9,524 nucleotides of DNA from Gammaproteobacteria bacterium (lineage in GTDB: Bacteria; Pseudomonadota; Gammaproteobacteria; Pseudomonadales; Azotimanducaceae), in contig JAPUFN010000021.1 in assembly GCA_027293665.1 (NCBI GenBank), positions 1 to 9,524 of the forward strand, written 5' to 3'. The notes beneath the pieces were generated by a model. It was not told the origin of the DNA. It worked only from the letters and a program-made list of their open reading frames with translations, and ran no database searches. Positions 1-6,445 of this stretch are shown in pieces. Both the position numbers and the translations under genes were made by a program. The first letter of the stretch is position 1. Each line of letters opens with the position of its first letter.

Positions 1-271
1 TCACATTGGTGCCGATGCGAGAATCGTCTTTGATCCAGTAGCCCAGGTTGCCGTGACGGAACGATCTGCCAATCTTCGAACCCCGCCTCTTCACGCGATC
101 GGTTGCACACTTGAGCACGGCAACTTCATCGGCGTTGAACACATTTTTGATCACGGCGTAACCGTTTTGCTGAAAGCATTCCGCAATCGCTTCTCGCTCG
201 TTGAGCGTGAAAGTTTTCAGGCTGGTCGTGTGACAGCGACTGTTCTTGAAAGGTACAGATGAGCGGCCCAT
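1..271 (-). CDS. Phytanoyl-CoA dioxygenase (PhyH)-like protein, N-terminal part, runs off left edge
   Basis: An open minus-strand frame starts at the ATG at 269-271 and stays open to base 1, giving 90 codons with no stop. After a basic leader of about 17 residues comes a stretch typical of PhyH-type Fe(II)/2-oxoglutarate oxygenase N-termini: a helix (TLNEREAIAECFQQ, residues 22-35), then the strand GYAVIKNVF (37-45), then a DEVAVLK helix (48-54). The Fe-binding HxD...H residues and the 2OG arginine fall in the missing part and cannot be checked. Family members hydroxylate small molecules such as acyl-CoAs or secondary metabolites; the substrate here is unknown. The start is the only in-frame ATG before the conserved block, but no strong Shine-Dalgarno precedes it (only GGTGG, rather far upstream). 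It lies 92 bp downstream of the 50-residue membrane protein on the same strand and may share its transcript. Confidence 0.72.
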   Translation of the reverse strand, partial: MGRSSVPFKNSRCHTTSLKTFTLNEREAIAECFQQNGYAVIKNVFNADEVAVLKCATDRVKRRGSKIGRSFRHGNLGYWIKDDSRIGTNV

Positions 272-363
272 GACTGGAGCATAACGGCCACCGACCACGA
301 AACACTATGCGAAGCTGAACCGCAATTTGTTGGAATTGTGTAAATGAACCACCACCTTGGTCA

Positions 364-516
364 TCACTGAGTAATGAAGTAGTAGATCACGTAGAGCCAA
401 CTGAGAAAGCCATGAACAATTGCCCAGAGAATGGACTTGTTGACCGACCATGAGAGCGCTACAGCAACGAGCGTTCCGAGGGTGAAGCCAGTTGTGACAG
501 TCGTTGTATTGCTCAC
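364..516 (-). CDS. Small two-helix membrane protein, 50 residues, GTG start
   Basis: A 51-codon frame opens with GTG at 514-516 and ends with TGA at 364-366. A purine-rich GGGAG ribosome-binding site lies about 8 bases upstream of the GTG. The product is strongly hydrophobic: a first possible membrane segment at about residues 10-24, a short polar link containing NKS (26-28), and a second segment at about 29-47 rich in Trp and Tyr (WAIVHGFLSWLYVIYY). This pattern of a short SWSxNKS link followed by WAIxHGxxxWxYVIYY resembles small uncharacterised membrane proteins found in many bacteria; that resemblance is from memory, not a search. It sits 75 bp downstream of the membrane-anchored hydrolase and 92 bp upstream of the PhyH-like gene, all on the minus strand. 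No function can be assigned. Confidence 0.72.
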   Translation of the reverse strand: MSNTTTVTTGFTLGTLVAVALSWSVNKSILWAIVHGFLSWLYVIYYFITQ

Positions 517-591
517 CTTTCTACTCCCTGTCAGTTCTGTGTATCTTACGGCATGCGTGTACGAAGCGTGACCCGGGTGAATCTGCAGAAG

Positions 592-1386
592 TCACCTGAT
601 TGCTGACAGAAATTCGCGGATCGACACCCAGTATTCCTCGCCGCCGATTGAGTTGTGAGTTGCGCCCTTGATCGACACCCAGCGCGTGCTGCCTCCCCAG
701 CTAGCGGCGAGTAATTGCGCATGAGGTGGTGGAATAACCTCATCGTGCTCCGCCACAAGAAACAAGGCGGGGATGTCAAAATCGGGTGCTAGAGCGATGG
801 AATCGAACGGGTGCCTGATCAGAAGGGAGACAGGTAGCCAGGAAAAAAGGCGGCGCGCAACATTGCGAATACTGTCGTAAGGCGTTACCAGCACGATCGC
901 ATCGATTTTCCTGCGAGAAGCAAGATGGACGGCAACACCTGAACCCAGGCTGCGCCCGATCGCCGCGATTTTCCCGTTGTGTGGTGTTGTGTCGACCAGA
1001 GTGTCATAAACAAGTAGTGCGTCGAAGAACAGTGCCGATTCGGACGGAGAGCCTTCACTCCCGCCGTAGCCGCGGTAGTTCATCAGCACGAGGTTGCCAT
1101 CGATCTGTTGCCTGACTTCAAGGCTGGTTACGCTGACATCCTCGGCGTTACCGCCGAAGTAGAAGACTAAAGGCGCGTTGCTCGGTTCTCGCGCCGGAAT
1201 GAACCAGCCGGAAAGCGTTGCTTCGCTGGATTCGATTGTGCGTTGCCAGCGTTCCAACTGTGTGACGGCGTAAGAATCGGAATTTCGGGGAAAGAACAGC
1301 ATCCGGCCCTGAAGAAGGAAGACGAGGAGGCAGATCCCGGCATAGCCGAGGGCCGCTAAGGCGAAGAACGTAACCATGCGTTTCAT
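592..1386 (-). CDS. Membrane-anchored alpha/beta hydrolase (BEM46/ABHD13-like serine hydrolase)
   Basis: This 264-residue protein begins with a basic residue pair and a hydrophobic segment (about 5-25) that looks like an uncleaved signal anchor, placing the catalytic domain in the periplasm or at the membrane. The fold markers appear in order: strand and oxyanion region VFYFGGN (74-80), the NYRGYGGSEG block (103-112) typical of the BEM46/ABHD13/17 group, the nucleophile elbow GRSLGSG with Ser146, the acid Asp215 in AEHDEVIP, and the catalytic base His244 in GATHNS. The complete triad and usual family length indicate an active esterase, thioesterase or acyl hydrolase; the substrate is unknown. 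The start at 1386 has a weak GAGCGG ribosome-binding site; Met4 is an alternative. It diverges from another alpha/beta hydrolase at 1491, with 104 bp between them, and leads the minus-strand group that includes the 50-residue membrane protein and the PhyH-like gene. Confidence 0.9.
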   Translation of the reverse strand: MKRMVTFFALAALGYAGICLLVFLLQGRMLFFPRNSDSYAVTQLERWQRTIESSEATLSGWFIPAREPSNAPLVFYFGGNAEDVSVTSLEVRQQIDGNLVLMNYRGYGGSEGSPSESALFFDALLVYDTLVDTTPHNGKIAAIGRSLGSGVAVHLASRRKIDAIVLVTPYDSIRNVARRLFSWLPVSLLIRHPFDSIALAPDFDIPALFLVAEHDEVIPPPHAQLLAASWGGSTRWVSIKGATHNSIGGEEYWVSIREFLSAIR

Positions 1387-1490
1387 TTACCGCTCGGTTT
1401 TGTAGTCATCGGAAGTGTGGGGAGGTACTGTGAAGTCTACACGACGCAAGCTCACGCGAGCGCAACCGCGGGTTAATAGAAACCAGGTCA

Positions 1491-2375
1491 ATGCAGATGC
1501 TTGGCGATACTCACACGTTAAGATTGCGCGACGGCCGCGACCTCGCCTATTGCGAGTTTGGTGCTGCGGACGGCCACCCCGTTTTCTATGCCCATGGCAG
1601 TCCTGGCTCGAGGCTCGAAGGGGCGATGTATCACGAGAAAGCCGCGGAGTACGGCTTTCGCCTGATTGCAACTGATCGGCCAGGCTTTGGACAGTCAACA
1701 CTGAAGCCCGGCCGTCGCCTGCTTGATTACCCTGATGACATCGTTGAGCTGGCAGATTATCTGGAGCTGGAACGGTTCGGCGTTATCGGTCATTCGGGGG
1801 GAGGGGCTCATACCACTGTCTGCGGGTACGCTATACCAGATCGGTTGAGCTTCAACATGCCAATTGCGGGTTACAGCAACTTCGGAGAATTTCCTGAAGC
1901 TGTTGCGTTGCTCAACACCAAAGCTGACCGGATGTCTGTGGGACTTTCATCAAAGCATCCCCGATTATTTGCTTCGCTGTTCGGACTGATGGCGCTTTCG
2001 GTCAAATACACACCCAATGCCTACTACAAGGCGGTGTCGAAAGCGGGCAACGAAACCGACCAGGAAATTTGCAGTGATCCAACGTTTAAAGCACTGCTGA
2101 TTGCCGATCAACGCGAAGCCATGGTGCAGGGTGGAGAAGGCGTAGCGATTGATGCGGCCATTCACTATCTCGACTGGGGTTTTCGACTACAGGATATAGC
2201 CGCCAAAGTGATCGTCTTGCATGGCTCAGATGACCCAATCGTCACGCCGCGGTTCGCCGAACACCTGGCGGAAAATATTCCAAACTGTGAGCTGAATATG
2301 CTCGACGGGCTTGGTCATCTTTTCCCCTGGAATCACCAGGATTTGATTTTTCAAACAGCGTCTGCCGAACTATGA
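1491..2375 (+). CDS. Alpha/beta fold hydrolase, cytoplasmic
   Basis: This 294-residue protein has no signal peptide and the full alpha/beta hydrolase plan. The oxyanion-hole motif is HGSPGS (35-40), followed by the TDRPGFGQS block (61-69), and the nucleophile elbow GHSGGG carries Ser102. A helical cap lies at about 130-225. The acid is probably Asp248 in HGSDDPIV and the base His276 in GLGHLFPW. HGSPGSR and DRPGxGxS are typical of the lipase/haloalkane-dehalogenase/epoxide-hydrolase-like superfamily. GHSGGG indicates a serine hydrolase rather than an Asp-nucleophile dehalogenase or epoxide hydrolase. The substrate is unknown. The start is Met1 (1491) or Met3 (1497); an AGG sits just upstream and does not decide between them. 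It shares little beyond the fold with the divergent neighbour at 592-1386, so the pair is not a recent tandem duplication. Its stop is 17 bp from the convergent stop of the next gene. Confidence 0.9.
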   Translation: MQMLGDTHTLRLRDGRDLAYCEFGAADGHPVFYAHGSPGSRLEGAMYHEKAAEYGFRLIATDRPGFGQSTLKPGRRLLDYPDDIVELADYLELERFGVIGHSGGGAHTTVCGYAIPDRLSFNMPIAGYSNFGEFPEAVALLNTKADRMSVGLSSKHPRLFASLFGLMALSVKYTPNAYYKAVSKAGNETDQEICSDPTFKALLIADQREAMVQGGEGVAIDAAIHYLDWGFRLQDIAAKVIVLHGSDDPIVTPRFAEHLAENIPNCELNMLDGLGHLFPWNHQDLIFQTASAEL

Positions 2376-2395
2376 TCGGCGTTTGGCCCCGATCA
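2373..2395. terminator. Perfect 7-bp stem formed by the two convergent stop codons; possible bidirectional terminator
   Basis: TGATCGG (2373-2379) pairs exactly with CCGATCA (2389-2395) around a 9-base loop. The first three bases are the TGA of the plus-strand hydrolase and the last three are the reverse complement of the TGA of the minus-strand exported protein. No T-run follows on either strand, so if this ends transcription it is not a canonical intrinsic terminator. It could instead block collision or protect 3' ends. Confidence 0.3.
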
Positions 2396-3469
2396 ATCGT
2401 CGTTGCTGGTGATCGCGTTCTCGCGCGCGTCTGATTCCAGCAGCCTTGCACCCTTAAGAATGCCTTCCATCGCGTAGTTGCCTTCGTGGCAGGCATATTC
2501 GTAAAGCCTTTCATCGCTGGCGCGCCAGATGTATTCGCCGGTCCAGGGTTGCGTCCACACCGTGGGGTCTTCCACCGTGAACTGATAGCTCAGATTGCCG
2601 TCTTCGAGTCTGGTGAATCGTTCGACCACATGCGCACCGACTGAGCCGACACGTCCGGGCCTGGACAACGGGTGAAAATTGGTGGTGTCGACGACCAGCG
2701 TGTCGCCTTCCCACCAGCCGATCGAGTCTCCCAGCCACATCGTCGCGTCAGGCGGGAGGTGTTCCGAATTCAGGCGGACAATGCGCGCATCGTGGACCAT
2801 TTCCAGCAGAATCATCACGTGGTCCTCAGTCTGGACAATCCGCTTGAAGTTGTTGTAGAGGCTCGGAAACGTCGGTGTCGAACCGGTGAAGCCCAGGATA
2901 CAGCGCTCGGAGATGCCGAGCATTTCCGGTCCGTCATAAGGCCCGGGACCTGCTACTTCCAGCCACCAGGCGGTACCGTCGTTCGGCCGCCGCAGTTTGC
3001 GCCGCTCCATCACTCGTTTGATAGCAGCCGGGGTCATTGCCGGAATTCGACCGTTCTCCGGGTCGGTGATGATTGATGTGCGAAATTTACCGTCGACCAT
3101 GAAGACTTCCGTGCCGCGGTCGATCCAGAAGCTGTTGTAGCCGCCGACGTTGCCCGCACCGAGGCTCTCACGTTCTGAATCCTCTGCTCCAATCGGTGCA
3201 GCGCCGCCTGCGGGTGGCGCCTTGGTAATAGGCCCCCGGTTTTCGTCTGCGGCGATCGCCTGCAGGCGATTTTCTTCCACGATTGCGCTGGCTTGTTCGG
3301 GTGTCAGTTCCAGATTGTTGCCGAATTCTTCCGGCCGCTGAAGTGGCGTCAACGTGGATACGTCGTAGGTTCCCGTCAAATCCGGGTGACCGTTGTCTGC
3401 AGCGAACGCAGAAGCGGTCAGCGTCAGAGCGACGACTCCACCGAGTAACATCGAGTAGCGATTCTTCAT
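2393..3469 (-). CDS. Exported protein of unknown function (WEGDTLVVDTTNF-type family)
   Basis: This is a 358-residue product when started at the ATG at 3467-3469, which has a perfect AGGAGG seven bases upstream; a TTG two codons earlier is less likely. A cleavable signal peptide is clear: basic MKNR, hydrophobic core to about residue 20, then an ASAFA-A site, so the protein is periplasmic or secreted. The mature part begins with a PDLTGTYDV segment. The C-terminal half carries the recognisable blocks LYNNFKRIVQT, MVHDARIV, WLGDSIGWWEGDTLVVDTTNF, ERFTR, FTVEDPTVWTQPW and YEYACHEGNY. I recognise this block set from many Acidobacteria and Gammaproteobacteria proteins annotated only as hypothetical. 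It is Trp- and acid-rich and suggests a beta-rich fold, but no catalytic motif is assured. Several His/Cys residues (ACHEGNY, ERCILGF) are possible ligands. It is convergent with the hydrolase at 1491 and divergent from the gene at 3537. Confidence 0.85.
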   Translation of the reverse strand: MKNRYSMLLGGVVALTLTASAFAADNGHPDLTGTYDVSTLTPLQRPEEFGNNLELTPEQASAIVEENRLQAIAADENRGPITKAPPAGGAAPIGAEDSERESLGAGNVGGYNSFWIDRGTEVFMVDGKFRTSIITDPENGRIPAMTPAAIKRVMERRKLRRPNDGTAWWLEVAGPGPYDGPEMLGISERCILGFTGSTPTFPSLYNNFKRIVQTEDHVMILLEMVHDARIVRLNSEHLPPDATMWLGDSIGWWEGDTLVVDTTNFHPLSRPGRVGSVGAHVVERFTRLEDGNLSYQFTVEDPTVWTQPWTGEYIWRASDERLYEYACHEGNYAMEGILKGARLLESDARENAITSNDD

Positions 3470-3524
3470 GGTCAATCCTCCTGAAGCTCAGATGTTCGTC
3501 GTTTATCGATGTGTAATCAACGGC

Positions 3525-3530
3525 TATAGT
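3525..3530 (+). promoter_or_regulatory. Candidate -10 element (TATAGT) placed for leaderless transcription of the gene at 3537
   Basis: TATAGT matches the TATAAT consensus at five of six positions and ends six bases before the ATG at 3537, so the transcript would begin at or next to the start codon. The corresponding -35 (TTTATC, about 3502-3507) is poor. No Shine-Dalgarno precedes this ATG, which fits leaderless initiation. Confidence 0.3.
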
Positions 3531-3536
3531 GCGCCT

Positions 3537-3896
3537 ATGACCAGGTCGACCAAGGCTGCGCTGCTGTCCGGGCTGATATTTCCCGGGGTCGGGCACCTGG
3601 TCCTGAAATATTATCTGCGCGGCACTCTGCTGCTGATTTCTGCGCTGGTTGCGCTGTACGTACTGGTTGACAGGGCCGTTCAGCGGGCGTTGACCATTGT
3701 TGATCGTATCAACAGCGGTGAGATCCCCCTCGAGGTTGGTGCCATTTCGGAGGCGGTTGCAAACTCCGCCAGTGGTGCGGGTGCCTTGGGAGATAATGCT
3801 CCGGTGATTGTTTTTGGCATCTGTTGGCTGGTCGGCATCATCGACTCATACCGGCGCGGCCTCGTGCTTGACCGGTCCAGCGGGACCGCTGACTGA
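3537..3896 (+). CDS. Small inner-membrane protein, three predicted helices
   Basis: The frame is open from 3468, but the protein-like part begins at the ATG at 3537, giving 119 residues. The longer form would overlap the start and ribosome-binding site of the divergent exported-protein gene and would begin with non-hydrophobic filler. Predicted membrane segments lie at about 7-24, 29-46 and 88-104. The first contains the short motif LLSGLIFPGVGHL and is followed by YYLRG; such an FPGxGHLxLxxYxRG N-terminus is common in small uncharacterised proteobacterial membrane proteins. An Ala/Gly/Ser-rich soluble loop (about 60-87) separates helices 2 and 3, and the C-terminus is charged. It is the first gene of a likely three-gene operon: the exported amidohydrolase starts 45 bp downstream and another membrane protein follows. 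No function is assigned. Confidence 0.8.
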   Translation: MTRSTKAALLSGLIFPGVGHLVLKYYLRGTLLLISALVALYVLVDRAVQRALTIVDRINSGEIPLEVGAISEAVANSASGAGALGDNAPVIVFGICWLVGIIDSYRRGLVLDRSSGTAD

Positions 3897-3941
3897 CGTT
3901 TGCAACTCGATCTTGCAGATCATAAAAAAGGATGTCCGATC

Positions 3942-5264
3942 ATGAATAGAATATTCGCGGCTTTGTTTGCCAGTGCTGTGTTGCTGGCGTTCACGCCTGC
4001 CAAAGCATCTGAACTCGCTGATGCAATTGCTGCAGACTATCAATCACACCTGGGGCCACTGTGGGACCATTTTCACCGCAATCCTGAACTGTCGTTGATG
4101 GAGCACAAGACGGCGGCCCGTCTTGCTGAGGAAATCCGCGCGGTAGGATTTGAGGTGACAGAAGGCGTGGGCGGAACGGGCATCGTGGCAATTTTGAAAA
4201 ATGGCCCCGGGCCGATGGTGATGATGCGTGCGGACATGGATGGTTTGCCGGTCAAGGAACAATCGGGTCTAGCTAATGCTTCCACCGTTCAGATGGAAGA
4301 CTGGGACGGTAATTTGGTGGGAGTGATGCATGCCTGTGGCCATGACGTGCATATAACAAGCCTGGTCGGCACCGCCCGGCGCATGGCCGCGATGCGCGAT
4401 CAGTGGTCGGGCACGCTCATGCTGATTGGCCAACCCGCAGAAGAGAAAGGACCGGGTGCCCAGGCAATGATGGATGACGATATCTGGATCCGCTTCGGTA
4501 AACCGGATTACGCGTTGGCTTTTCATGTTGCTGCAGATTCAGAAGCCGGCAAGATAACGGTGTCTGAGGGCTCGCCTTACGCGGGTGCAGATACAGTCGA
4601 TATAGCGGTGCATGGCATAGGCGCACATGGGGCATATCCCCACCAGGGAAAAGACCCCGTTGTGATCGCGGCGCAAATCGTCATCAATCTGCAGACCATC
4701 ATCAGCCGTGAGTTAGCGCCACGGCACGCCGGAGTCGTTACCGTGGGATCGTTTCATGCAGGGACCAAACACAACATCATTTCCGATCGTGCCGACCTGC
4801 AGCTTACGGTTAGAAGTCTCAACCCCCAGGTGCGTGAACAATTTTTGTCTGCGATCGAACGCGTAGCGATTGGCACCGCGCGCACGGCAGGGTTGCCGGA
4901 AGACAAAATGCCCGACGTAGTGGTGAGCGAGTTCTCCTATCCGCCCACGTTCAATGACGCGAATCTCGCCCGTCGAATCAAAGGCGTGCTGATCGAAAAG
5001 ATGGGCGCTGATGCGCTGATCGATTCAGCGGAAACTGGAATGGGGGCCGAAGATTTCGGCTTCTTCACGACCGAGCCGTACATCCCAAGCGTGTATTTTG
5101 CTGTTGGCGGCACGCCCAGAGAAGATTTCGAGCGGGCTGAGGCGGGTGGGCCAGCCGTTGCAAGCCACCACAGTCCACTGTTCAAGATTTCAGCGGAGCC
5201 GTCGGTCAAAGCGGGTGTTGAGGCAACTGTTCTTGCGCTGATGGATCTGTTGCCAGGGGGTTAG
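3942..5264 (+). CDS. Exported M20-family metallo-amidohydrolase (M20D, hippurate/IAA-amide hydrolase-like)
   Basis: The ATG at 3942 gives 440 residues and follows an AAGGA ribosome-binding site by about nine bases; upstream in-frame starts to 3900 add only a hydrophilic leader. A signal peptide (MNRIFAALF core, cleavage near AKA-S at about 20-23) points to a periplasmic enzyme. M20D landmarks occur in order: RADMDGLPV (96-104), MHACGHDVH (129-137, ligands Cys132 and His134), GQPAEEKGPGA (163-173, catalytic/ligand Glu167-Glu168), AFH (His195), the dimerisation-lid motif GAHGAYPH (227-234), GTKHNIISD (274-282), MGAEDF (367-372) and SHHSPLF (408-414) with the last metal-binding His. All expected ligands are present, so it should be an active di-metal amidohydrolase cleaving N-acyl amino acids or similar amides. 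The exact substrate is unknown. The stop lies two bases before the start of the next gene, implying translational coupling. Confidence 0.94.
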   Translation: MNRIFAALFASAVLLAFTPAKASELADAIAADYQSHLGPLWDHFHRNPELSLMEHKTAARLAEEIRAVGFEVTEGVGGTGIVAILKNGPGPMVMMRADMDGLPVKEQSGLANASTVQMEDWDGNLVGVMHACGHDVHITSLVGTARRMAAMRDQWSGTLMLIGQPAEEKGPGAQAMMDDDIWIRFGKPDYALAFHVAADSEAGKITVSEGSPYAGADTVDIAVHGIGAHGAYPHQGKDPVVIAAQIVINLQTIISRELAPRHAGVVTVGSFHAGTKHNIISDRADLQLTVRSLNPQVREQFLSAIERVAIGTARTAGLPEDKMPDVVVSEFSYPPTFNDANLARRIKGVLIEKMGADALIDSAETGMGAEDFGFFTTEPYIPSVYFAVGGTPREDFERAEAGGPAVASHHSPLFKISAEPSVKAGVEATVLALMDLLPGG

Positions 5265-5266
5265 TT

Positions 5267-5758
5267 GTGGACAAAGTCGAACTCCTCATTGGCATCGCCG
5301 AAATTGCAGTCGCGCTGGCCGGATTTACTGGCGTGGTTGTGGCTTTCGGCAGCCGGAGCGAGGGATCCTGGCATCCCGGAGATCGACTCCGCCTGGCCTT
5401 CCTGCTCGAGGCGAGCCTGACCGCCGCCGGTTTTTCCCTACTGGCATTGCTGGCCCTGGCGGTGACGAACGACGAGCCGCTCATCTGGTCCGTGCTCAGC
5501 GGAGTTTGGGTTTTATTCACAGCAGGGTCGCTGTGGACATCTCATCGCCGTTTTCAGAACAACGCCGAGGTCGGTGATGGATCTGACAGGCTCGCCAACG
5601 GAATCGTAACAACCCTGTTTTACTCCCTTATTATCCTGCAGCTGGCGAACATTGTCCTGTGGCAGCAATTTTCACCTTTTCTGGCAGCGGTCATCCTGAA
5701 TCTCGCTGGAGCTGCAATGCAGTTTGCCCGGATGATTCGTTCTACCTTTCAAGAGTGA
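5267..5758 (+). CDS. Membrane protein with about five helices, coupled to the amidohydrolase
   Basis: The protein has 163 residues and starts at GTG 5267, two bases after the amidohydrolase stop. An AGGGGG ribosome-binding site lies inside the end of the upstream gene at the proper spacing, so translation is likely coupled. Hydrophobic segments fall at about 5-27, 42-66, 71-92, 112-132 and 137-155. The N-terminal AEIAVALAGFTGVVVAFG segment is distinctive and occurs in small hypothetical membrane proteins of Proteobacteria (from memory). Between the segments lie a charged link (SRSEGSWHPGDRLR, 29-42) and a polar loop (95-110). No catalytic or transport motif is apparent. Its position as last gene of the operon suggests a role linked to the exported amidohydrolase, but this is inference from order alone. 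Confidence 0.85.
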   Translation: MDKVELLIGIAEIAVALAGFTGVVVAFGSRSEGSWHPGDRLRLAFLLEASLTAAGFSLLALLALAVTNDEPLIWSVLSGVWVLFTAGSLWTSHRRFQNNAEVGDGSDRLANGIVTTLFYSLIILQLANIVLWQQFSPFLAAVILNLAGAAMQFARMIRSTFQE

Positions 5759-5833
5759 GCACGCCGTAGTGTAAGTTCAGTCGCTGGTTTGTCTTGAACT
5801 GATTGGCTGCGTCCGGCGTCGAGGAAAGGTGAG

Positions 5834-6298
5834 TCAGCCTTCGACCAGAGATCGCAGAGCCTTCAGATGTTTCACGTCCCAACCTTCCTCATAACCCTGA
5901 AGGTTGTCAGCCGCCGCTTTACCGAGGCGTTCGAATCCATGGTGGAACAGCTCCACCAGCGTGGCGTCGTATAAAGGTGTGAGCCGGATGGTCCAGAACG
6001 TAGGGACGGGCCAGGAGTAGGGTTCCTGCCAGTTGTTTTCGAACGTCACTTCACGCGCGTGATCAAACACCAGCACGCTGCCGCCGTAGTGCCTGCGCTC
6101 ACCATCGATTTCAACACTCATCTCCACTTTACCGCGGACGCGTGGTTGAAAGCTGTGCAACACATGACCGAGCCCGAGCCACGCTGCAATCCGGTCGAAC
6201 GAACTGAATTCCTCCCACACCCGCTCCGGACCTGCTTCAATCAGAATACTTCGGCGCACGTATAAACGACCGATTTCGGTAGCCACGTTGTCCCCCAT
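5834..6298 (-). CDS. SRPBCC (START/Bet v1-like) protein, AHSA1/polyketide-cyclase-type
   Basis: This cytoplasmic protein of 154 residues matches the usual SRPBCC single-domain length. The family pattern is visible: opening strand LYVRRSILIEAGPERVWEEFSSF (about 12-34) with the conserved strand-helix junction APxxxVWxxF-like, then the AAWLG segment (38-42). GHVLHSFQPRVRGKVEMSVE (44-63) and VLVFDHAREVTFENNW (75-90) follow, then the strand WTIRLTPL...ATLVELFHHGFE (102-123), and a long C-terminal helix with YEEGWDVKHLKALRSLVEG (136-154). The YxxGWxxxLxxL-like ending is typical of AHSA1-type members. Such proteins bind hydrophobic ligands or act as stress/cyclase-like proteins; no ligand can be inferred. 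A GGTGGG ribosome-binding site lies about six bases before the ATG. It is convergent with the membrane protein ending at 5758 and divergent from the oxygenase operon at 6446. Confidence 0.88.
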   Translation of the reverse strand: MGDNVATEIGRLYVRRSILIEAGPERVWEEFSSFDRIAAWLGLGHVLHSFQPRVRGKVEMSVEIDGERRHYGGSVLVFDHAREVTFENNWQEPYSWPVPTFWTIRLTPLYDATLVELFHHGFERLGKAAADNLQGYEEGWDVKHLKALRSLVEG

Positions 6299-6319
6299 GT
6301 TTCGCCCACCCAGCTGCTG

Positions 6320-6348
6320 ATGATGCGCGCAATACGCGACTCAGACAA
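6320..6348 (-). promoter_or_regulatory. Candidate minus-strand promoter for the SRPBCC gene
   Basis: Read on the minus strand, TTGTCT (6343-6348) and CATCAT (6320-6325) each match four of six consensus positions of the -35 and -10 boxes and are separated by exactly 17 bp. They sit about 20-50 bases upstream of the ATG at 6298. The match is modest and chance is possible. Confidence 0.25.
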
Positions 6349-6412
6349 TCTTGTGCGGGCTGTGGTGTTTGTGAGATACCCGATAATCTGGCGGTGCCGG
6401 AACGATTCCCTA

Positions 6413-6418
6413 TATGAT
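6413..6418 (+). promoter_or_regulatory. Candidate -10 element (TATGAT) for the oxygenase/cupin/P450 genes
   Basis: TATGAT matches TATAAT at five of six positions and lies 27 bases before the preferred ATG at 6446. No good -35 is found 16-18 bp upstream, so it would be a weak or activator-dependent promoter. If real, it excludes the longer start at 6320 for the oxygenase. Confidence 0.25.
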
Positions 6419-6445
6419 GAGATTCTGCGGATAAAAAGCTGGAAG

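Noticed and set aside
53..262. 69-residue plus-strand frame
   Set aside because: It lies antisense to the PhyH-like N-terminus, whose frame has clear family residues; the plus frame has none.
3873..3888. 6-bp inverted repeat (CGGTCC/GGACCG) near the end of the three-helix membrane protein gene
   Set aside because: It is inside the coding sequence, short, without a T-run and in the middle of a likely operon; expected by chance in GC-rich DNA.
5774..5800. 6-bp inverted repeat (AGTTCA/TGAACT) between the convergent genes ending at 5758 and 5834
   Set aside because: The 15-base loop, short stem and lack of a T-run make it a poor terminator candidate.
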